A DNA stretch of 64,000 nucleotides from an uncultured Ruminococcus sp. (GTDB lineage Bacteria > Bacillota > Clostridia > Oscillospirales > Acutalibacteraceae), in contig CACYTI010000007.1 of assembly GCA_902777275.1 (NCBI GenBank), positions 1 to 64,000 on the forward strand, written 5' to 3'. Positions 7,775-16,505 of this stretch are shown here, one piece after another. Position 1 is the stretch's first letter, and the number at the start of each line of letters is the position of its first letter. The position numbers were made by a program, and so were the translations under genes. The notes below the pieces were generated by a model. The model searched no databases. It worked only from the letters and a program-made list of their open reading frames with translations, and was not told where the DNA came from.

Positions 7775-8485
7775 ATGAAAAAAATTACAATCGGCGCAAT
7801 AGCTATATCACTTTCCGCGATAACCGCGACATTCGCCCTGACAGGATGCGGCAATTCGGGCGGCAGCTCAAGCAGCACTGAGACCACTGCGGCAGCCACT
7901 ACCGCCGCTGTTGAAACGACCGCAGCTCCGGCAACTACAGAAGCCGCGAAATCAGCTCTTATCGGCACATGGGATTCCGTAGAAGCCCCCGGCACATACT
8001 ACACCTTCAACGAGGACGGCACAGGCGTTATCGGCGGCGAGGGTTATACTATTAAAATGAACTATGTTGACAAGGGCGCTTCGGTGGAATTGACCAGCGA
8101 GGGAAACACTTCGGCTTTAGTCTGGAACTACACGATTGTGGGCGATAAGCTCTCAATGACAGACGCGGATGGCGCAACGCTCACATACACAAAGGGTGAG
8201 GCAAAATCCACCGAAGGCACCGTTTCCGCGACAGAAAACGGTTCCGTGCTTGCGGGCACATGGAACAGCGATAAGGAAGAAGGATCGATTACCTTCAACT
8301 CCGACGGAACGGGCGTTATCAAAACAGGAGCTTATGAGGAGTCTTTCACCTATGTTGACAACGGCTCTTCCGTTGAAATAAAGTTTGCAAATGCTGACGC
8401 TCAGTCATCAACCTACACAATTGAGGGCGACAAGCTCACAATGACAGACGCAGCCAATGTTTCAACCACTTATACAAAGCAGTGA
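7775..8485 (+). CDS. Lipoprotein with two tandem beta-rich repeats
   Basis: 236 residues, exported and lipid-anchored. A signal peptide ends in the lipobox ALTGC with Cys25, followed by a Ser/Thr/Ala linker to about residue 58. Two related domains follow (about 60-140 and 155-236). Each opens with LIGTW or LAGTW and contains a DGTGVI turn, a NYVDKG or TYVDNG turn, and a GDKL(S/T)MTDA strand before a final TYTK. This looks like the DUF5640-type small beta-barrel common in clostridial lipoproteins. The function is unknown. I chose ATG 7775, not the upstream in-frame 7745, because AAAAGGAG lies 9 bases before it and the signal peptide starts there. It is transcribed alone between its own promoter and terminator. 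Confidence 0.85.
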   Translation: MKKITIGAIAISLSAITATFALTGCGNSGGSSSSTETTAAATTAAVETTAAPATTEAAKSALIGTWDSVEAPGTYYTFNEDGTGVIGGEGYTIKMNYVDKGASVELTSEGNTSALVWNYTIVGDKLSMTDADGATLTYTKGEAKSTEGTVSATENGSVLAGTWNSDKEEGSITFNSDGTGVIKTGAYEESFTYVDNGSSVEIKFANADAQSSTYTIEGDKLTMTDAANVSTTYTKQ

Positions 8486-8518
8486 GCTTTTTGAAAAATT
8501 GATATGAACAAAACAACA

Positions 8519-8560
8519 GCCGGCGCGGTTCATTCCGTGCCGGCAAAATTTTATGTTTTT
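8519..8560 (+). terminator. Terminator after the lipoprotein gene
   Basis: Ten-base stem GCCGGCGCGG with CCGTGCCGGC (8519-8528 / 8535-8544, one mismatch), then AAAATTTTATGTTTTT. Confidence 0.75.
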
Positions 8561-8624
8561 ATGAAATAGCCGCCTTGAACGGGTCAAGTTATTCTAAAAT
8601 GAATGTCTGCCCTTGTTTATGCTT

Positions 8625-9509
8625 TTACGGCTTTATCTGTGATTTCATGTTGTTCTGTTTTTCAGTATTATCCGGTTTTTCTGTCACACGCTTGTTCACG
8701 GTCACGCTGTCGTAGCGTTTTTTGAACGAAACCCGCCCTGTAAAACGGCGGCCGCATTTGGCGCAGTAGAAATCCGCGCAGAAGCTTCTGTTGCGGATAT
8801 GCCATTTTTTGACGCGCTTTGCGGGGCTGCCGCAGACGTCGCAGTTAAATGTCATTTCCTTGCGGTCAATGTCGGGGGAGGTTATGTCGGTGATAAAGTA
8901 GTTTTTAAACAGGAGCCGCTCGTAAAATTCCTCGCAGTCCGCCTTTTGCACGCAGCTTTCAAGCGGATAGCCGTTCATGACCTTTTTAAGGCATTTAAGG
9001 CTGAGATAAGCGTCGGCGGCGGCGCGGTGCTGTTCCTCCTCGGAAAACTCCACTCCGATAATCCCGGCGAACCTGCCCAAGCCGATTTGATTGCCCTCGT
9101 CATATTGGTTAATAGCCCTTTCGCAGTACTCCTGCAAATCGCAGTAGCTGTGCAGAAACGGGATGTGACCGTCGTTTGTGTAAAAGCGGTAATTCTCGAT
9201 AAGCGTATGTATGTCGGTGGTGCCCCATGTCATCACCGTAGCGCCGTCCACAAAGTCGGTGAACGCGCGGCTAACGGTCAAAAAATCTCCGCCTTCGGCA
9301 ACTGCCTCGTTTGTCAGGTGAGTAAGCTCCTTTACTCTGCCGCTCAGCCTTTTCTTTACGCGTGGGGCGATAAGCTGTGAAAACTCGCCCACCGGGTTGA
9401 AGTCGCCGTCAACCTTTACCGCGCCGAACTCTATAATTTCATTCAGGAACCTGTGCACCGACCTGCTGTAGGCGCTGTTCCACTCTAAATCCAAAATAAC
9501 ATAGTCCAT
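8625..9509 (-). CDS. DEDDh 3'-5' exonuclease with C-terminal zinc ribbon
   Basis: 294 residues. The N-terminal 185 residues are a DnaQ-like (DEDDh) exonuclease domain: Asp7 and Glu9 in ILDLEW, Asp99 in GTTDIHTL, His161 and Asp166 in HRAAADAYLS, as needed for two-metal catalysis on DNA or RNA 3' ends. A second part has two CxxC pairs (CDVCGSPA and CAKCGRRF, about residues 223-260), a zinc ribbon that probably helps bind nucleic acid or a partner. The last 30 residues are polar and probably disordered. Such KapD/epsilon-like stand-alone exonucleases are common in Clostridia. The physiological substrate is not known. It lies 13 bases downstream of typA on the same strand and may share its transcript. 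Confidence 0.85.
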   Translation of the reverse strand: MDYVILDLEWNSAYSRSVHRFLNEIIEFGAVKVDGDFNPVGEFSQLIAPRVKKRLSGRVKELTHLTNEAVAEGGDFLTVSRAFTDFVDGATVMTWGTTDIHTLIENYRFYTNDGHIPFLHSYCDLQEYCERAINQYDEGNQIGLGRFAGIIGVEFSEEEQHRAAADAYLSLKCLKKVMNGYPLESCVQKADCEEFYERLLFKNYFITDITSPDIDRKEMTFNCDVCGSPAKRVKKWHIRNRSFCADFYCAKCGRRFTGRVSFKKRYDSVTVNKRVTEKPDNTEKQNNMKSQIKP

Positions 9510-9522
9510 ATTGCGCCTTCTG

Positions 9523-11346
9523 TCAGGATTTCTTTCTGAACTGCTGCTTCATGCGCTGTTCCTTCGAGAGTATTCTTTTGCGCATCCTGATATTCTCAGG
9601 CGTGACCTCAACCAACTCGTCGTCGGCGATGAACTCAAGGCACTGCTCCAACGACATTATAGTCGGGGGAGTCAGCTTCAGCGCGTCGTCGGAGCCTGAG
9701 GCTCGGGTGTTGGTGATGTGCTTCTTTTTGCAGACATTTACGGTGATGTCCTCGGCTTTCGGGCTTGCCCCAACGATCATTCCCTCATAAACGGGAACGC
9801 CCGCGCCTATAAACAGTCTGCCGCGCTCCTGCGCAGCGTACAAGCCGTAGGTAACGGTCTCGCCCGTTTCAAAGGCTATGAGCGAGCCCTGGTGACGGGT
9901 GATTATTTCGCCCTTGAACGGCTCGTAGCCGTCGAATACATGGTTCATTATTCCGTTGCCGTTGGTGTCGGTGAGAAATTCGGGGCGATAGCCCATGAGA
10001 CCCCTGGCGGGTATCCTGAATTCGATATGTGTTACGCCGCCGTCGCGGGTGCCCATGTTTACAAGCTCAGCCTTGCGTGCGCCTAACTTTTCCATGACCG
10101 CGCCGACGTATGAATCGGGAACCTCAACAATAAGGTACTCTATTGGCTCGCAGAGCTTGCCGTCAACGGTTTTGGTGATAACCTGCGGGCGCGACACCTG
10201 AAACTCAAAGTTCTGGCGGCGCATTGTTTCGATTAATATTGAAAGATGAAGCTCGCCTCTGCCCGACACCTTGAATGTGTCGGCGCTGTCGGTTTCCTCA
10301 ACGCGCAGGGCGATGTTTGTTTCGGTTTCCTTAAAAAGACGGTCGCGGATGTTTCTTGAGGTGACGTATTTGCCCTCCTTGCCCGCGAAGGGGGAGTTGT
10401 TTACGATAAAGTTCATTGTGACTGTCGGCTCGTCTATCTTAACAAAAGGAAGCGGCTCAACGCAGTCGTTTGAGCAGATGGTTTCTCCGATATTTATATC
10501 CTGAATGCCGCTGACGCATACGATGTCGCCTAAATTCGCCTGCTCGCACTCTATGCGCTTCAAGCCCTCAAACTGATAAAGCTTGCCGATCTTTACCTGC
10601 TTTGTCGTTCCGTCGGTGTGACAGAGCGTGACGGACTGACCTGTTTTTACAGTGCCGCGCTCAACGCGTCCCACGCCTATCCTTCCAACGAAGTTGTCAG
10701 CGTCGATGTTTGAGATGAGTATTTGAAGCCCGCCGTCGGCGTCGCCCTTAGGCGCGGGGATATCGTTGATGATAGCCTCGAACAGCGGCTTCATGTCGGT
10801 TCCCTGCTTTGTATAGTCGTCGGTGGCGTAGCCGTCGCGTGCCGAGGCGTAAACAACGGGGAACTCAAGCTGATCCTCGTCGGCGCCCAACTCGATAAAC
10901 AGATCAAGCACCTCGTCGGTGACTTCCTCGGGGCGTGCTCCGGGGCGGTCAATCTTGTTGAGGACAACAAGCGGCTTTTTGCCGAGCCCAAGGGCTTTCT
11001 TCAGCACGAAGCGCGTCTGGGGCATACAGCCCTCAAAAGCGTCCACCAAAAGCACGACTCCGTCAACAAGCTGCAAAATGCGCTCAACCTCGCCGCCGAA
11101 GTCCGCGTGACCGGGCGTATCCACAATGTTTATTTTGATTCCGTTGTACATGACCGAGGTCGGCTTTGACAATATCGTAATGCCGCGCTCGCGCTCCAAA
11201 TCGTTGGAGTCCATTACTCGCTCCTCAACAGCCTCGTTGTCGCGGAACACTCCGCTCTGGCGCAGAAGCTGATCAACAAGAGTTGTCTTGCCGTGGTCAA
11301 CGTGCGCTATTATCGCAATATTTCTTAAATCTTCTCTAACGTCCAT
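9523..11346 (-). CDS. typA: Ribosome-associated GTPase TypA/BipA
   Basis: 607 residues. TypA/BipA is an EF-G-like translational GTPase that binds the 70S ribosome and supports ribosome assembly and stress growth. Visible: G1 AHVDHGKTT, switch region RERGITI, G3 DTPGHADF, G4 NKID, then the domain II beta-barrel, the EF-G-type domain V, and the TypA-specific C-terminal domain with ITRHQGSL and NTRASGSDD. The start is ATG 11346 (MDVREDLRN), preceded by GGAGAAG. An in-frame extension back to 11490 crosses low-complexity non-coding sequence and is rejected. Confidence 0.97.
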   Translation of the reverse strand: MDVREDLRNIAIIAHVDHGKTTLVDQLLRQSGVFRDNEAVEERVMDSNDLERERGITILSKPTSVMYNGIKINIVDTPGHADFGGEVERILQLVDGVVLLVDAFEGCMPQTRFVLKKALGLGKKPLVVLNKIDRPGARPEEVTDEVLDLFIELGADEDQLEFPVVYASARDGYATDDYTKQGTDMKPLFEAIINDIPAPKGDADGGLQILISNIDADNFVGRIGVGRVERGTVKTGQSVTLCHTDGTTKQVKIGKLYQFEGLKRIECEQANLGDIVCVSGIQDINIGETICSNDCVEPLPFVKIDEPTVTMNFIVNNSPFAGKEGKYVTSRNIRDRLFKETETNIALRVEETDSADTFKVSGRGELHLSILIETMRRQNFEFQVSRPQVITKTVDGKLCEPIEYLIVEVPDSYVGAVMEKLGARKAELVNMGTRDGGVTHIEFRIPARGLMGYRPEFLTDTNGNGIMNHVFDGYEPFKGEIITRHQGSLIAFETGETVTYGLYAAQERGRLFIGAGVPVYEGMIVGASPKAEDITVNVCKKKHITNTRASGSDDALKLTPPTIMSLEQCLEFIADDELVEVTPENIRMRKRILSKEQRMKQQFRKKS

Positions 11347-11697
11347 AATGCTTCTCCGATTCTGATTTTTATGCTTATTTTTATACTTATTTATATATAT
11401 AATTATTATAACACTGCGCCGCCGACTTTGCAACTTGAAAATTACATCACATTTGCGCCCGCCGCCGCGTATTTTTGCGAAAAATGCCAAACTGCGCGTA
11501 AAGGGACCGCTGATTTGCGGCGTTAAAAAACGGTTTCACAAAAAATAAAATATTCCGTCACACTAAAATCAGAAAAAATCCTGTGTTTTTCAGTATTATT
11601 TCATACAGTTTTCACTTTAGGGTATTATTATATTGACAACATCAAAAAACAAAAAAACCTTCACGCAAGGCTTCTGAGTTTTTAAGGAGGATTCAAT
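11347..11697. other. Divergent promoter region, typA / htrA
   Basis: AT-rich spacer of 351 bases. The htrA gene has a strong AAGGAGG site just upstream of its ATG; TATTAT/TATATT boxes near 11625-11635 could be its -10. A sequence around 11500-11512 (GGGACCGCTGATT) resembles the end of the inverted-repeat element at 16506-16642 and may be a relic copy. No gene seen. Confidence 0.45.
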
Positions 11698-13350
11698 ATG
11701 TCAGACAAATATTTTAATAACGAAAACAACGAATACTTTGATAACAATGAAAGCAACCGTATTGATAACAGCGAGAATACCAACGGCGAGAATACCAACG
11801 GCGAGAATACCCGCAATATATACGACGGTGACGAAAACTATTTCAGCCGTCCCGACGAAGCGGTAGAGGAAAGCTCATACGAATGGAACTCTGACCGCAG
11901 CTACAGAAACGGCGAATATCATTATTCGTATATCAACGGCAACAACAGCGGCGCCGACCACAACCCCAACAACTATGACGACGCTTTTTCCACCACGGGC
12001 AGCTCCGACAGCTACGCCTCAGAGCGCAATGACGACAGCTCGAACCCCTACAGCAGCAGCTACACGGGTCAGGCGGACAGCACGAGGGTCTACTCCTACG
12101 GAACAGAGCCCGCTCCGCAAAAGAAGAAAGAAAAGCGCAAGTCAAAGGGAGCTTCACGCGGCTTTGTAGCGGCAGCCCTGGCGATCGCGGTGCTCGGCTC
12201 CACAGCGGCGGGGCTCGGCGGAGGATTCCTGATCGCTAAGTCTCAGAACAGCTCGCAGACAAGCTCAAGCGGCAGCCTGACGATCAAGCAGGTCTCCTCT
12301 GACAGCGAGAACGCCACAAACGTCGCTTCCGACGGCACAACGCTTTCAACCACCTCTGACATCGTTAAAAAGACAGCGAACAGCGTTGTTGAGATCGCGA
12401 CCGAGGGAATAACAACAGGCACCTTTGCCCAGCAATATGTTACAAAGGGCGCGGGCTCGGGCGTTATCATTTCGGAGGACGGTTATATAGTGACCAACCA
12501 CCACGTTATCGACGGCGCGAACAAAATCACTGTCACCCTTCGCGACGGCACAACGACATATGACGCCAAGCTGATCGGCAGCGACGAGGACAATGACATA
12601 GCGCTTCTCAAAATTGACGCGTCCGGTCTTTCGGCAGCCACCTTCGGCAACAGCAGCGACCTCGTTGTAGGCGACTATGTTGTAGCGATAGGCAACCCGC
12701 TCGGCACCCTGGGCGGCACCGTTACCGACGGTATCATCAGCGCACTGGCGCGTGAGGTCACAATTGAGAACAAGAACCTTACCCTGCTGCAGACAAATGC
12801 GCAGATAAGCCCCGGCAACTCCGGCGGCGGACTCTTTAACGCAAAGGGCGAGCTTGTCGGCATTGTAAACGCCAAGGACAGCGCGACCGAGGTTGAGGGT
12901 ATCGCGTTCGCTATTCCGGTCAACAATGTTGTCGGCATCATCAAGGACCTCAAGGATTACGGCTATGTAACGGGCAAAATATCCACCGGAATGGAGTTTG
13001 TAGATATAAACTCATACGACAGCGCTTTCTACTATAATGTTTCCGCTTTAGGCGTGTATGTGCTTTCCGTTGAAAGCGGCTCCAACGCGGAGAAGGCGGG
13101 CTTCAGATCGGGCGACATGATTTCCGAGGTCAACGGCACGTCGGTGTCTTCGTCAGCCGAAATCGACAAGGCGCTTGAGAACAGCAAGGTCGGCGACACC
13201 GTGACATTTACCGTGACTCGCTCCGGCAAGCAGCAGAATCTCAGTCTTGAGCTGAGCGAGTATGTTCCGACAGTCAAGCCCAACGAAGAGCAGGATCAGC
13301 AGGAATTCAAGTCTAACGACAACCTCTGGAAGCAGCTCCTCGATTGGTAA
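11698..13350 (+). CDS. HtrA/DegP-like membrane serine protease with PDZ domain
   Basis: 550 residues. Order: a long polar, Asn/Ser/Glu/Tyr-rich cytoplasmic tail (1-140), a basic patch KKKEKRKSK, one transmembrane segment (about 155-180), a Ser-rich linker, a trypsin-fold protease domain (about 220-410) and one PDZ domain (about 430-520). The triad is complete: His269 in TNHHVID, Asp300 in DNDIALLKID, Ser375 in SPGNSGG. It degrades or refolds misfolded exported proteins at the outer face of the membrane, as HtrA/YkdA types do. The tail carries a 15-base tandem repeat (11771-11810) encoding ENTNG units. RBS AAGGAGG. A terminator follows at 13422. Confidence 0.93.
   Translation: MSDKYFNNENNEYFDNNESNRIDNSENTNGENTNGENTRNIYDGDENYFSRPDEAVEESSYEWNSDRSYRNGEYHYSYINGNNSGADHNPNNYDDAFSTTGSSDSYASERNDDSSNPYSSSYTGQADSTRVYSYGTEPAPQKKKEKRKSKGASRGFVAAALAIAVLGSTAAGLGGGFLIAKSQNSSQTSSSGSLTIKQVSSDSENATNVASDGTTLSTTSDIVKKTANSVVEIATEGITTGTFAQQYVTKGAGSGVIISEDGYIVTNHHVIDGANKITVTLRDGTTTYDAKLIGSDEDNDIALLKIDASGLSAATFGNSSDLVVGDYVVAIGNPLGTLGGTVTDGIISALAREVTIENKNLTLLQTNAQISPGNSGGGLFNAKGELVGIVNAKDSATEVEGIAFAIPVNNVVGIIKDLKDYGYVTGKISTGMEFVDINSYDSAFYYNVSALGVYVLSVESGSNAEKAGFRSGDMISEVNGTSVSSSAEIDKALENSKVGDTVTFTVTRSGKQQNLSLELSEYVPTVKPNEEQDQQEFKSNDNLWKQLLDW
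11771..11810 (+). repeat. 15-bp in-frame tandem repeat in htrA
   Basis: Units at 11771-11785 and 11786-11800 are identical (GCGAGAATACCAACG), with a partial third at 11801-11810. They encode ENTNG repeats in the cytoplasmic tail. Because the unit is a multiple of three, copy changes would alter tail length without breaking the frame. Confidence 0.8.
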
Positions 13351-13421
13351 TAAATAAAATTTTGAACATTTCTTTTTACTTTTTCTCTCTCCTAAACATT
13401 TAAATATACTCCTAACCAAAA

Positions 13422-13454
13422 GCAGCCCTGCGGACAGACCGCGGGGTTGTTTTT
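13422..13454 (+). terminator. Terminator after htrA
   Basis: Stem 13422-13433 with 13439-13450, including G:T pairs, then TTTTT. It sits about 70 bases after the htrA stop. Confidence 0.65.
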
Positions 13455-13542
13455 GGCGGTGCCGTTAACAGAGTATTGCGCCAACGACCGGTTGGCTCTC
13501 AAAGAGCTTACAGACCCGTTTGCGGGCAGCAAGAATATTTTT

Positions 13543-13573
13543 GCAAAAACAAACAGCCGCACGTGAGCGGCTG
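13543..13573 (-). terminator. Leftward terminator-like hairpin
   Basis: Stem CAGCCGC/GCGGCTG (13554-13560 with 13567-13573). Read on the minus strand it runs into TTTGTTTTTGC. No convincing minus-strand gene ends here; it may cap read-through from the glycosidase gene at 13954. Confidence 0.45.
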
Positions 13574-13663
13574 CCTGTGACGGTAATGCGTTGTCAAATA
13601 TTCAAAGCCAAAGAAATGAACTTGATCTCCGTTTCGCTTTTTACATTTTAGCGAAGGTTTTTG

Positions 13664-13692
13664 TAGACTATTTTCCGGTTTTCCGTTATAAT
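13664..13692 (+). promoter_or_regulatory. Promoter upstream of the candidate ncRNA
   Basis: TAGACT at 13664-13669, a 17-base spacer and perfect TATAAT at 13687-13692. It would start an RNA at about 13699, where no protein-coding gene follows. Confidence 0.5.
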
Positions 13693-13698
13693 AAAGCA

Positions 13699-13783
13699 GG
13701 CAAGGGGCGCGGACCGCCCGTCGGCTCAGCCGACCGAGCAAACGCTCCTAAAAACTCAACACAGTCCGGGGGAAAGCCTTTTT
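13699..13783 (+). ncRNA. Candidate structured RNA with three hairpins and a pseudoknot
   Basis: Directly after a promoter, a GC-rich stretch in AT-rich surroundings folds by eye into three consecutive hairpins. They are GGGCG/CGCCC (13705-13709 with 13715-13719, loop CGGAC), GTCGGC/GCCGAC (13720-13725 with 13729-13734) and GAGC/GCTC (13736-13739 with 13744-13747). The loop of the first, CGGAC, is complementary to GTCCG at 13764-13768, a possible pseudoknot. GGC at about 13699-13701 could close with GCC at 13776-13778, followed by a T run. I do not recognise it as 6S, SRP, tmRNA, RNase P or a named riboswitch. No gene follows on this strand until 15219. Confidence 0.4.
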
Positions 13784-13802
13784 ACCTTATAAACTTTTTA
13801 GA

Positions 13803-13940
13803 ACTGTGACGGGTTGTGACGGGGTGACGGGTTTTTTCTATTGTTGTGTATAAAAAAATTATAATTCTATAAAAGAATATATAAATATATAGAGGGTTTA
13901 TAGAAAATGCCCCAAACCCTGCACAACCCTGCATAAAATT
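13803..13940 (+). repeat. AT-rich core element, copy 1
   Basis: A core of about 72 bases (13838-13909) built around GTGTATAAAAAAATTATAA. It closely matches the reverse complement of 22438-22510. It is flanked on the left by short G-rich units (GACGGG, three times within 13807-13832) and on the right by C-rich units (ACCCTGCACAACCCTGCA). The remaining 13454-13803 sequence holds the hairpins and promoter listed separately. Confidence 0.75.
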
Positions 13941-13953
13941 TAAAAGTCCGTTG

Positions 13954-15192
13954 TCAACTGTCAACCGTCCCTATTGCTTCCTTCAGGTTTTCAAGCTCCT
14001 TTTCCGCCTTGGGGTCGTTCAGCGAGGCATAGCTGTACAGCATAAAGCCCTTGTATTTATTATTCCTTTTAAGAATATTGTATTCCCGGGCGAGCATATC
14101 GTCGCTGTCCAGCCATGTACCCCCGTCCGCGTCTGAGCCTGCCTTGTAGCCTGCAAGTCCCGCGTAAAGGCGAACGCCCTCGGCATAGCTCAGCGACTCC
14201 CATTCGTTAAGAGCCGTTTCAAAGCCTAAATACGGGTGGTCTATGCTCAGATAAAGCTGCGGGCATATGTAATCTATATAGCCTTTTTTGCCGCACCATG
14301 TCACAACGTCAGCGCACAGAAAATCGTTGTTTGAAAGGTTGCCCTGAGGAGAAACACCGAAAACGGCGTCGGCACGGCTTTTGTGAACCGTCATATATGT
14401 TTCGGCTATAAGCAGATCGACGTTGAAGCAGCGCCACGTGTGCAAATCCATAGCGCTGTCCTTAGGCGCGGTTTCAAGGTAGCTTTCGTAGCTGTCGCTG
14501 TCCTCGTCCTCGATGTCCTCAGGGTAGAAGTAGTCGTCAAACTGTATGCCGTCCACGGGATAGTTCTCCACGATCTCTTTTACGCCGTCGGTTATCAGCC
14601 TGCGCGTCTTTTCGTTTGAGGGGTCGAGGATTATTCCGCTCTCTGTTTCGATTCCCAATCCGCTTTCTATTATATAAGGATTATCCGCGCTGAGCTTTGA
14701 GGGCGTGTTCTCAGCCGTTACGCGGTAAGGATTGACCCACGCGTGAAGCTTTAGCCCGTATTTGCCGCAGATATCGCAGATAATACTGAGAGCGTCATAG
14801 CCCGCGCTCTTGCCCTGTTCGCCCGAGAGAATGTGCGACGGCGGATAAATCGACGATTCGTAAAGCGCGTCGCAGAACGGGCGCACCTGAACGATCAGGG
14901 TGTTGAACCCGAAATCCTTACATTCGGCGGCAATCGAATCGAATTTGTCAGTGAACGCGGCTTCGCTTTTGTCGCTTTCGTATTCCATTGTCAAATCCAT
15001 AAAGCTGACCCACACCGCGCGCATATCGTCCGTTGTTTCGTCCGTATGCACCGGGTAAGCCTGCGATACAGTGGCGGCTGTCTGCCGCGCTGCGCTCTTG
15101 TCAGAATTTTGCCTGCTGACCGAGCTGATGACTATCATCGCAATAAGTAATACGGCGGCTGTAATAAAGGCGGCAGGTTTTTTATGTTTCAA
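13954..15192 (-). CDS. Secreted family-10-like glycosyl hydrolase (GHL10/DUF187)
   Basis: 412 residues. An N-terminal membrane segment (about 7-26) leaves the catalytic TIM-barrel outside the cell. The domain begins with MRAVWVSFMD and carries the GHL10 (YngK-like) landmarks: NTLIVQVRPF, LHAWVNPYR, the GIQFDDYFYP acidic block and FGVSPQGN, through YICPQLYLS. These proteins are linked to the cell envelope and probably cleave peptidoglycan-type or other surface glycans; the substrate is not established. The start is a TTG at 15192; the GGAG for it lies in the palindrome CTCCGGAG shared with the divergent gene. C-terminal length is normal. Confidence 0.85.
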   Translation of the reverse strand: MKHKKPAAFITAAVLLIAMIVISSVSRQNSDKSAARQTAATVSQAYPVHTDETTDDMRAVWVSFMDLTMEYESDKSEAAFTDKFDSIAAECKDFGFNTLIVQVRPFCDALYESSIYPPSHILSGEQGKSAGYDALSIICDICGKYGLKLHAWVNPYRVTAENTPSKLSADNPYIIESGLGIETESGIILDPSNEKTRRLITDGVKEIVENYPVDGIQFDDYFYPEDIEDEDSDSYESYLETAPKDSAMDLHTWRCFNVDLLIAETYMTVHKSRADAVFGVSPQGNLSNNDFLCADVVTWCGKKGYIDYICPQLYLSIDHPYLGFETALNEWESLSYAEGVRLYAGLAGYKAGSDADGGTWLDSDDMLAREYNILKRNNKYKGFMLYSYASLNDPKAEKELENLKEAIGTVDS

Positions 15193-15202
15193 AAAATATC
15201 AT

Positions 15203-15210
15203 CTCCGGAG
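15203..15210. promoter_or_regulatory. Palindromic Shine-Dalgarno shared by two divergent genes
   Basis: CTCCGGAG supplies GGAG to both strands: 8 bases before the ATG at 15219 (plus) and 10 bases before the TTG at 15192 (minus). The two start codons are only 26 bases apart, so each promoter must lie inside the other gene or its leader. Confidence 0.75.
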
Positions 15211-15218
15211 TTTAAAAA

Positions 15219-15491
15219 ATGATTTTTCTCTATATATATTTAGCATTGATAAGCTTAATTGCTGTCATAATAACAGTATTTGACAAGGTTCGGGCGATAC
15301 ATCACGGCTGGCGCGTCAGGGAATCGACCCTGCTTGTTACAGCCGCGCTCGGAGGAAGCGCCGCAATGCTCCTGACAATGCTGCTGATTCACCATAAAAC
15401 AAGAAAGCTTAAATTTATGTTAGGCATTCCCGCAATAATTATATTGCAGGCTGCTGCTGTTATCATCGTTTGGAGAGTTTTATATGCCTGA
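15219..15491 (+). CDS. DUF1294 family membrane protein
   Basis: 90 residues with three or four hydrophobic segments. It matches the DUF1294 pattern: FDKVRAIHHGWRVRE, then ALGGSAAMLLTMLLIHHKTRKLKF. The function of the family is unknown. The ATG has GGAG 8 bases upstream. The last 8 bases overlap the start of the pseudouridine synthase gene, so the two are co-transcribed. Confidence 0.88.
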   Translation: MIFLYIYLALISLIAVIITVFDKVRAIHHGWRVRESTLLVTAALGGSAAMLLTMLLIHHKTRKLKFMLGIPAIIILQAAAVIIVWRVLYA

Positions 15492-16359
15492 GCAGCTTAG
15501 ATTTACGGTTCCTGCGGAGTACGACGGCAAGCCCGCCAAAATTTTTTTGAAGGGCTTTTGCGGCTTGTCCACAAGAATGATAACATCTTTGAAGCGCGAA
15601 AAAGAGGGGATCATGCTGAGCGGCAAAATTTTGCGCACGGTTGACCCTGTTTTTGCCGGTCAGGAGATAGTGATAACTCTTCCCGACGAGGACAGCCCGT
15701 ATATCAAGCCTGTCGGCGGCGAGCTTGATATCAGGTATGAGGACAGCTTTTTGCTTATCGTCAACAAGCCGCCCTATATGCCCGTTCACCCCGTTAAGCA
15801 GTATCAGACAGACACTCTTGCAAACAGGGTAATGGCACACGCGCAGGGCAGGGGAGAGAGGTACGTTTTCAGAGCCGTCAACCGCCTTGACCGCAACACC
15901 TCGGGCTTGGTGATGACAGCAAAGGACAGATACACTGTAAATAAGCTTAAAAACCGCGTTCACAAGGTTTATTACGCGCTCGTTCACGGGGAGCTGAACG
16001 GAAGCGGAACGGTTTCCGAGCCGATAGGACTTAAAGAGGATTCCAAAATAGTACGTCATGTTTTAAGCGAGGGGACGCCCGCTGTAACTCACTATGAGTC
16101 TGTTTATTCCAAAAAAGAATATTCATTGATTAGGCTTTGGCTCGAAACGGGCAAAACACACCAAATCCGCTGCCACATGGCTTATTTGGGACATCCGCTG
16201 TCAGGCGATGATCTGTACGGCGGCAGCCGCGAAATAATTCCGCGTCAGGCGCTGCACTGCGCCGAAATGACATTTGTTCACCCCGTTACAAATCGGGAGA
16301 TCATTATAAAAACCGACTTGCCAAAGGATTTTTTAATTCCTTTTCGTAATATGATTTGA
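15484..16359 (+). CDS. RluA/RluD-family pseudouridine synthase
   Basis: 291 residues. An N-terminal S4-like RNA-binding region (about 15-65) precedes the RluA-type catalytic domain. The catalytic Asp is D136 in NRLDRNTSGLV; the downstream motifs KVYYALVHG, LETGKTHQIRCHM and HPLSGDDLYG are all in place. It isomerises specific uridines in rRNA or tRNA; the exact site cannot be told from sequence alone. It is translationally coupled to the DUF1294 gene. No clear terminator directly follows; a hairpin-rich region begins at 16370. Confidence 0.93.
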   Translation: MPEQLRFTVPAEYDGKPAKIFLKGFCGLSTRMITSLKREKEGIMLSGKILRTVDPVFAGQEIVITLPDEDSPYIKPVGGELDIRYEDSFLLIVNKPPYMPVHPVKQYQTDTLANRVMAHAQGRGERYVFRAVNRLDRNTSGLVMTAKDRYTVNKLKNRVHKVYYALVHGELNGSGTVSEPIGLKEDSKIVRHVLSEGTPAVTHYESVYSKKEYSLIRLWLETGKTHQIRCHMAYLGHPLSGDDLYGGSREIIPRQALHCAEMTFVHPVTNREIIIKTDLPKDFLIPFRNMI

Positions 16360-16505
16360 TTGAAAAAAAGCGCCGGTGGGCGCTGCTTCCCGCCTTTGGA
16401 AGCGTTCATCTTACAACGCGTTCATAAACGGCGGGAAAAGAAGTTTACAATAAAGCAAAAAAAAATCCAAACCGTTCCTTTTACGGAAACCGATTCGGAT
16501 TATTT

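Noticed and set aside
11347-11490. 48-residue N-terminal extension of TypA
   Set aside because: Low-complexity translation of AT-rich DNA; a proper RBS and the family start lie at 11346.
13699-13783. tRNA or known RNA (6S, SRP, tmRNA, RNase P)
   Set aside because: No acceptor/T-arm signature and no conserved block of those RNAs could be matched.
13508-13809. Two overlapping 70-80-codon frames on opposite strands
   Set aside because: Cys/Arg-rich translations of hairpin-rich non-coding DNA; the candidate RNA and terminators explain the region better.
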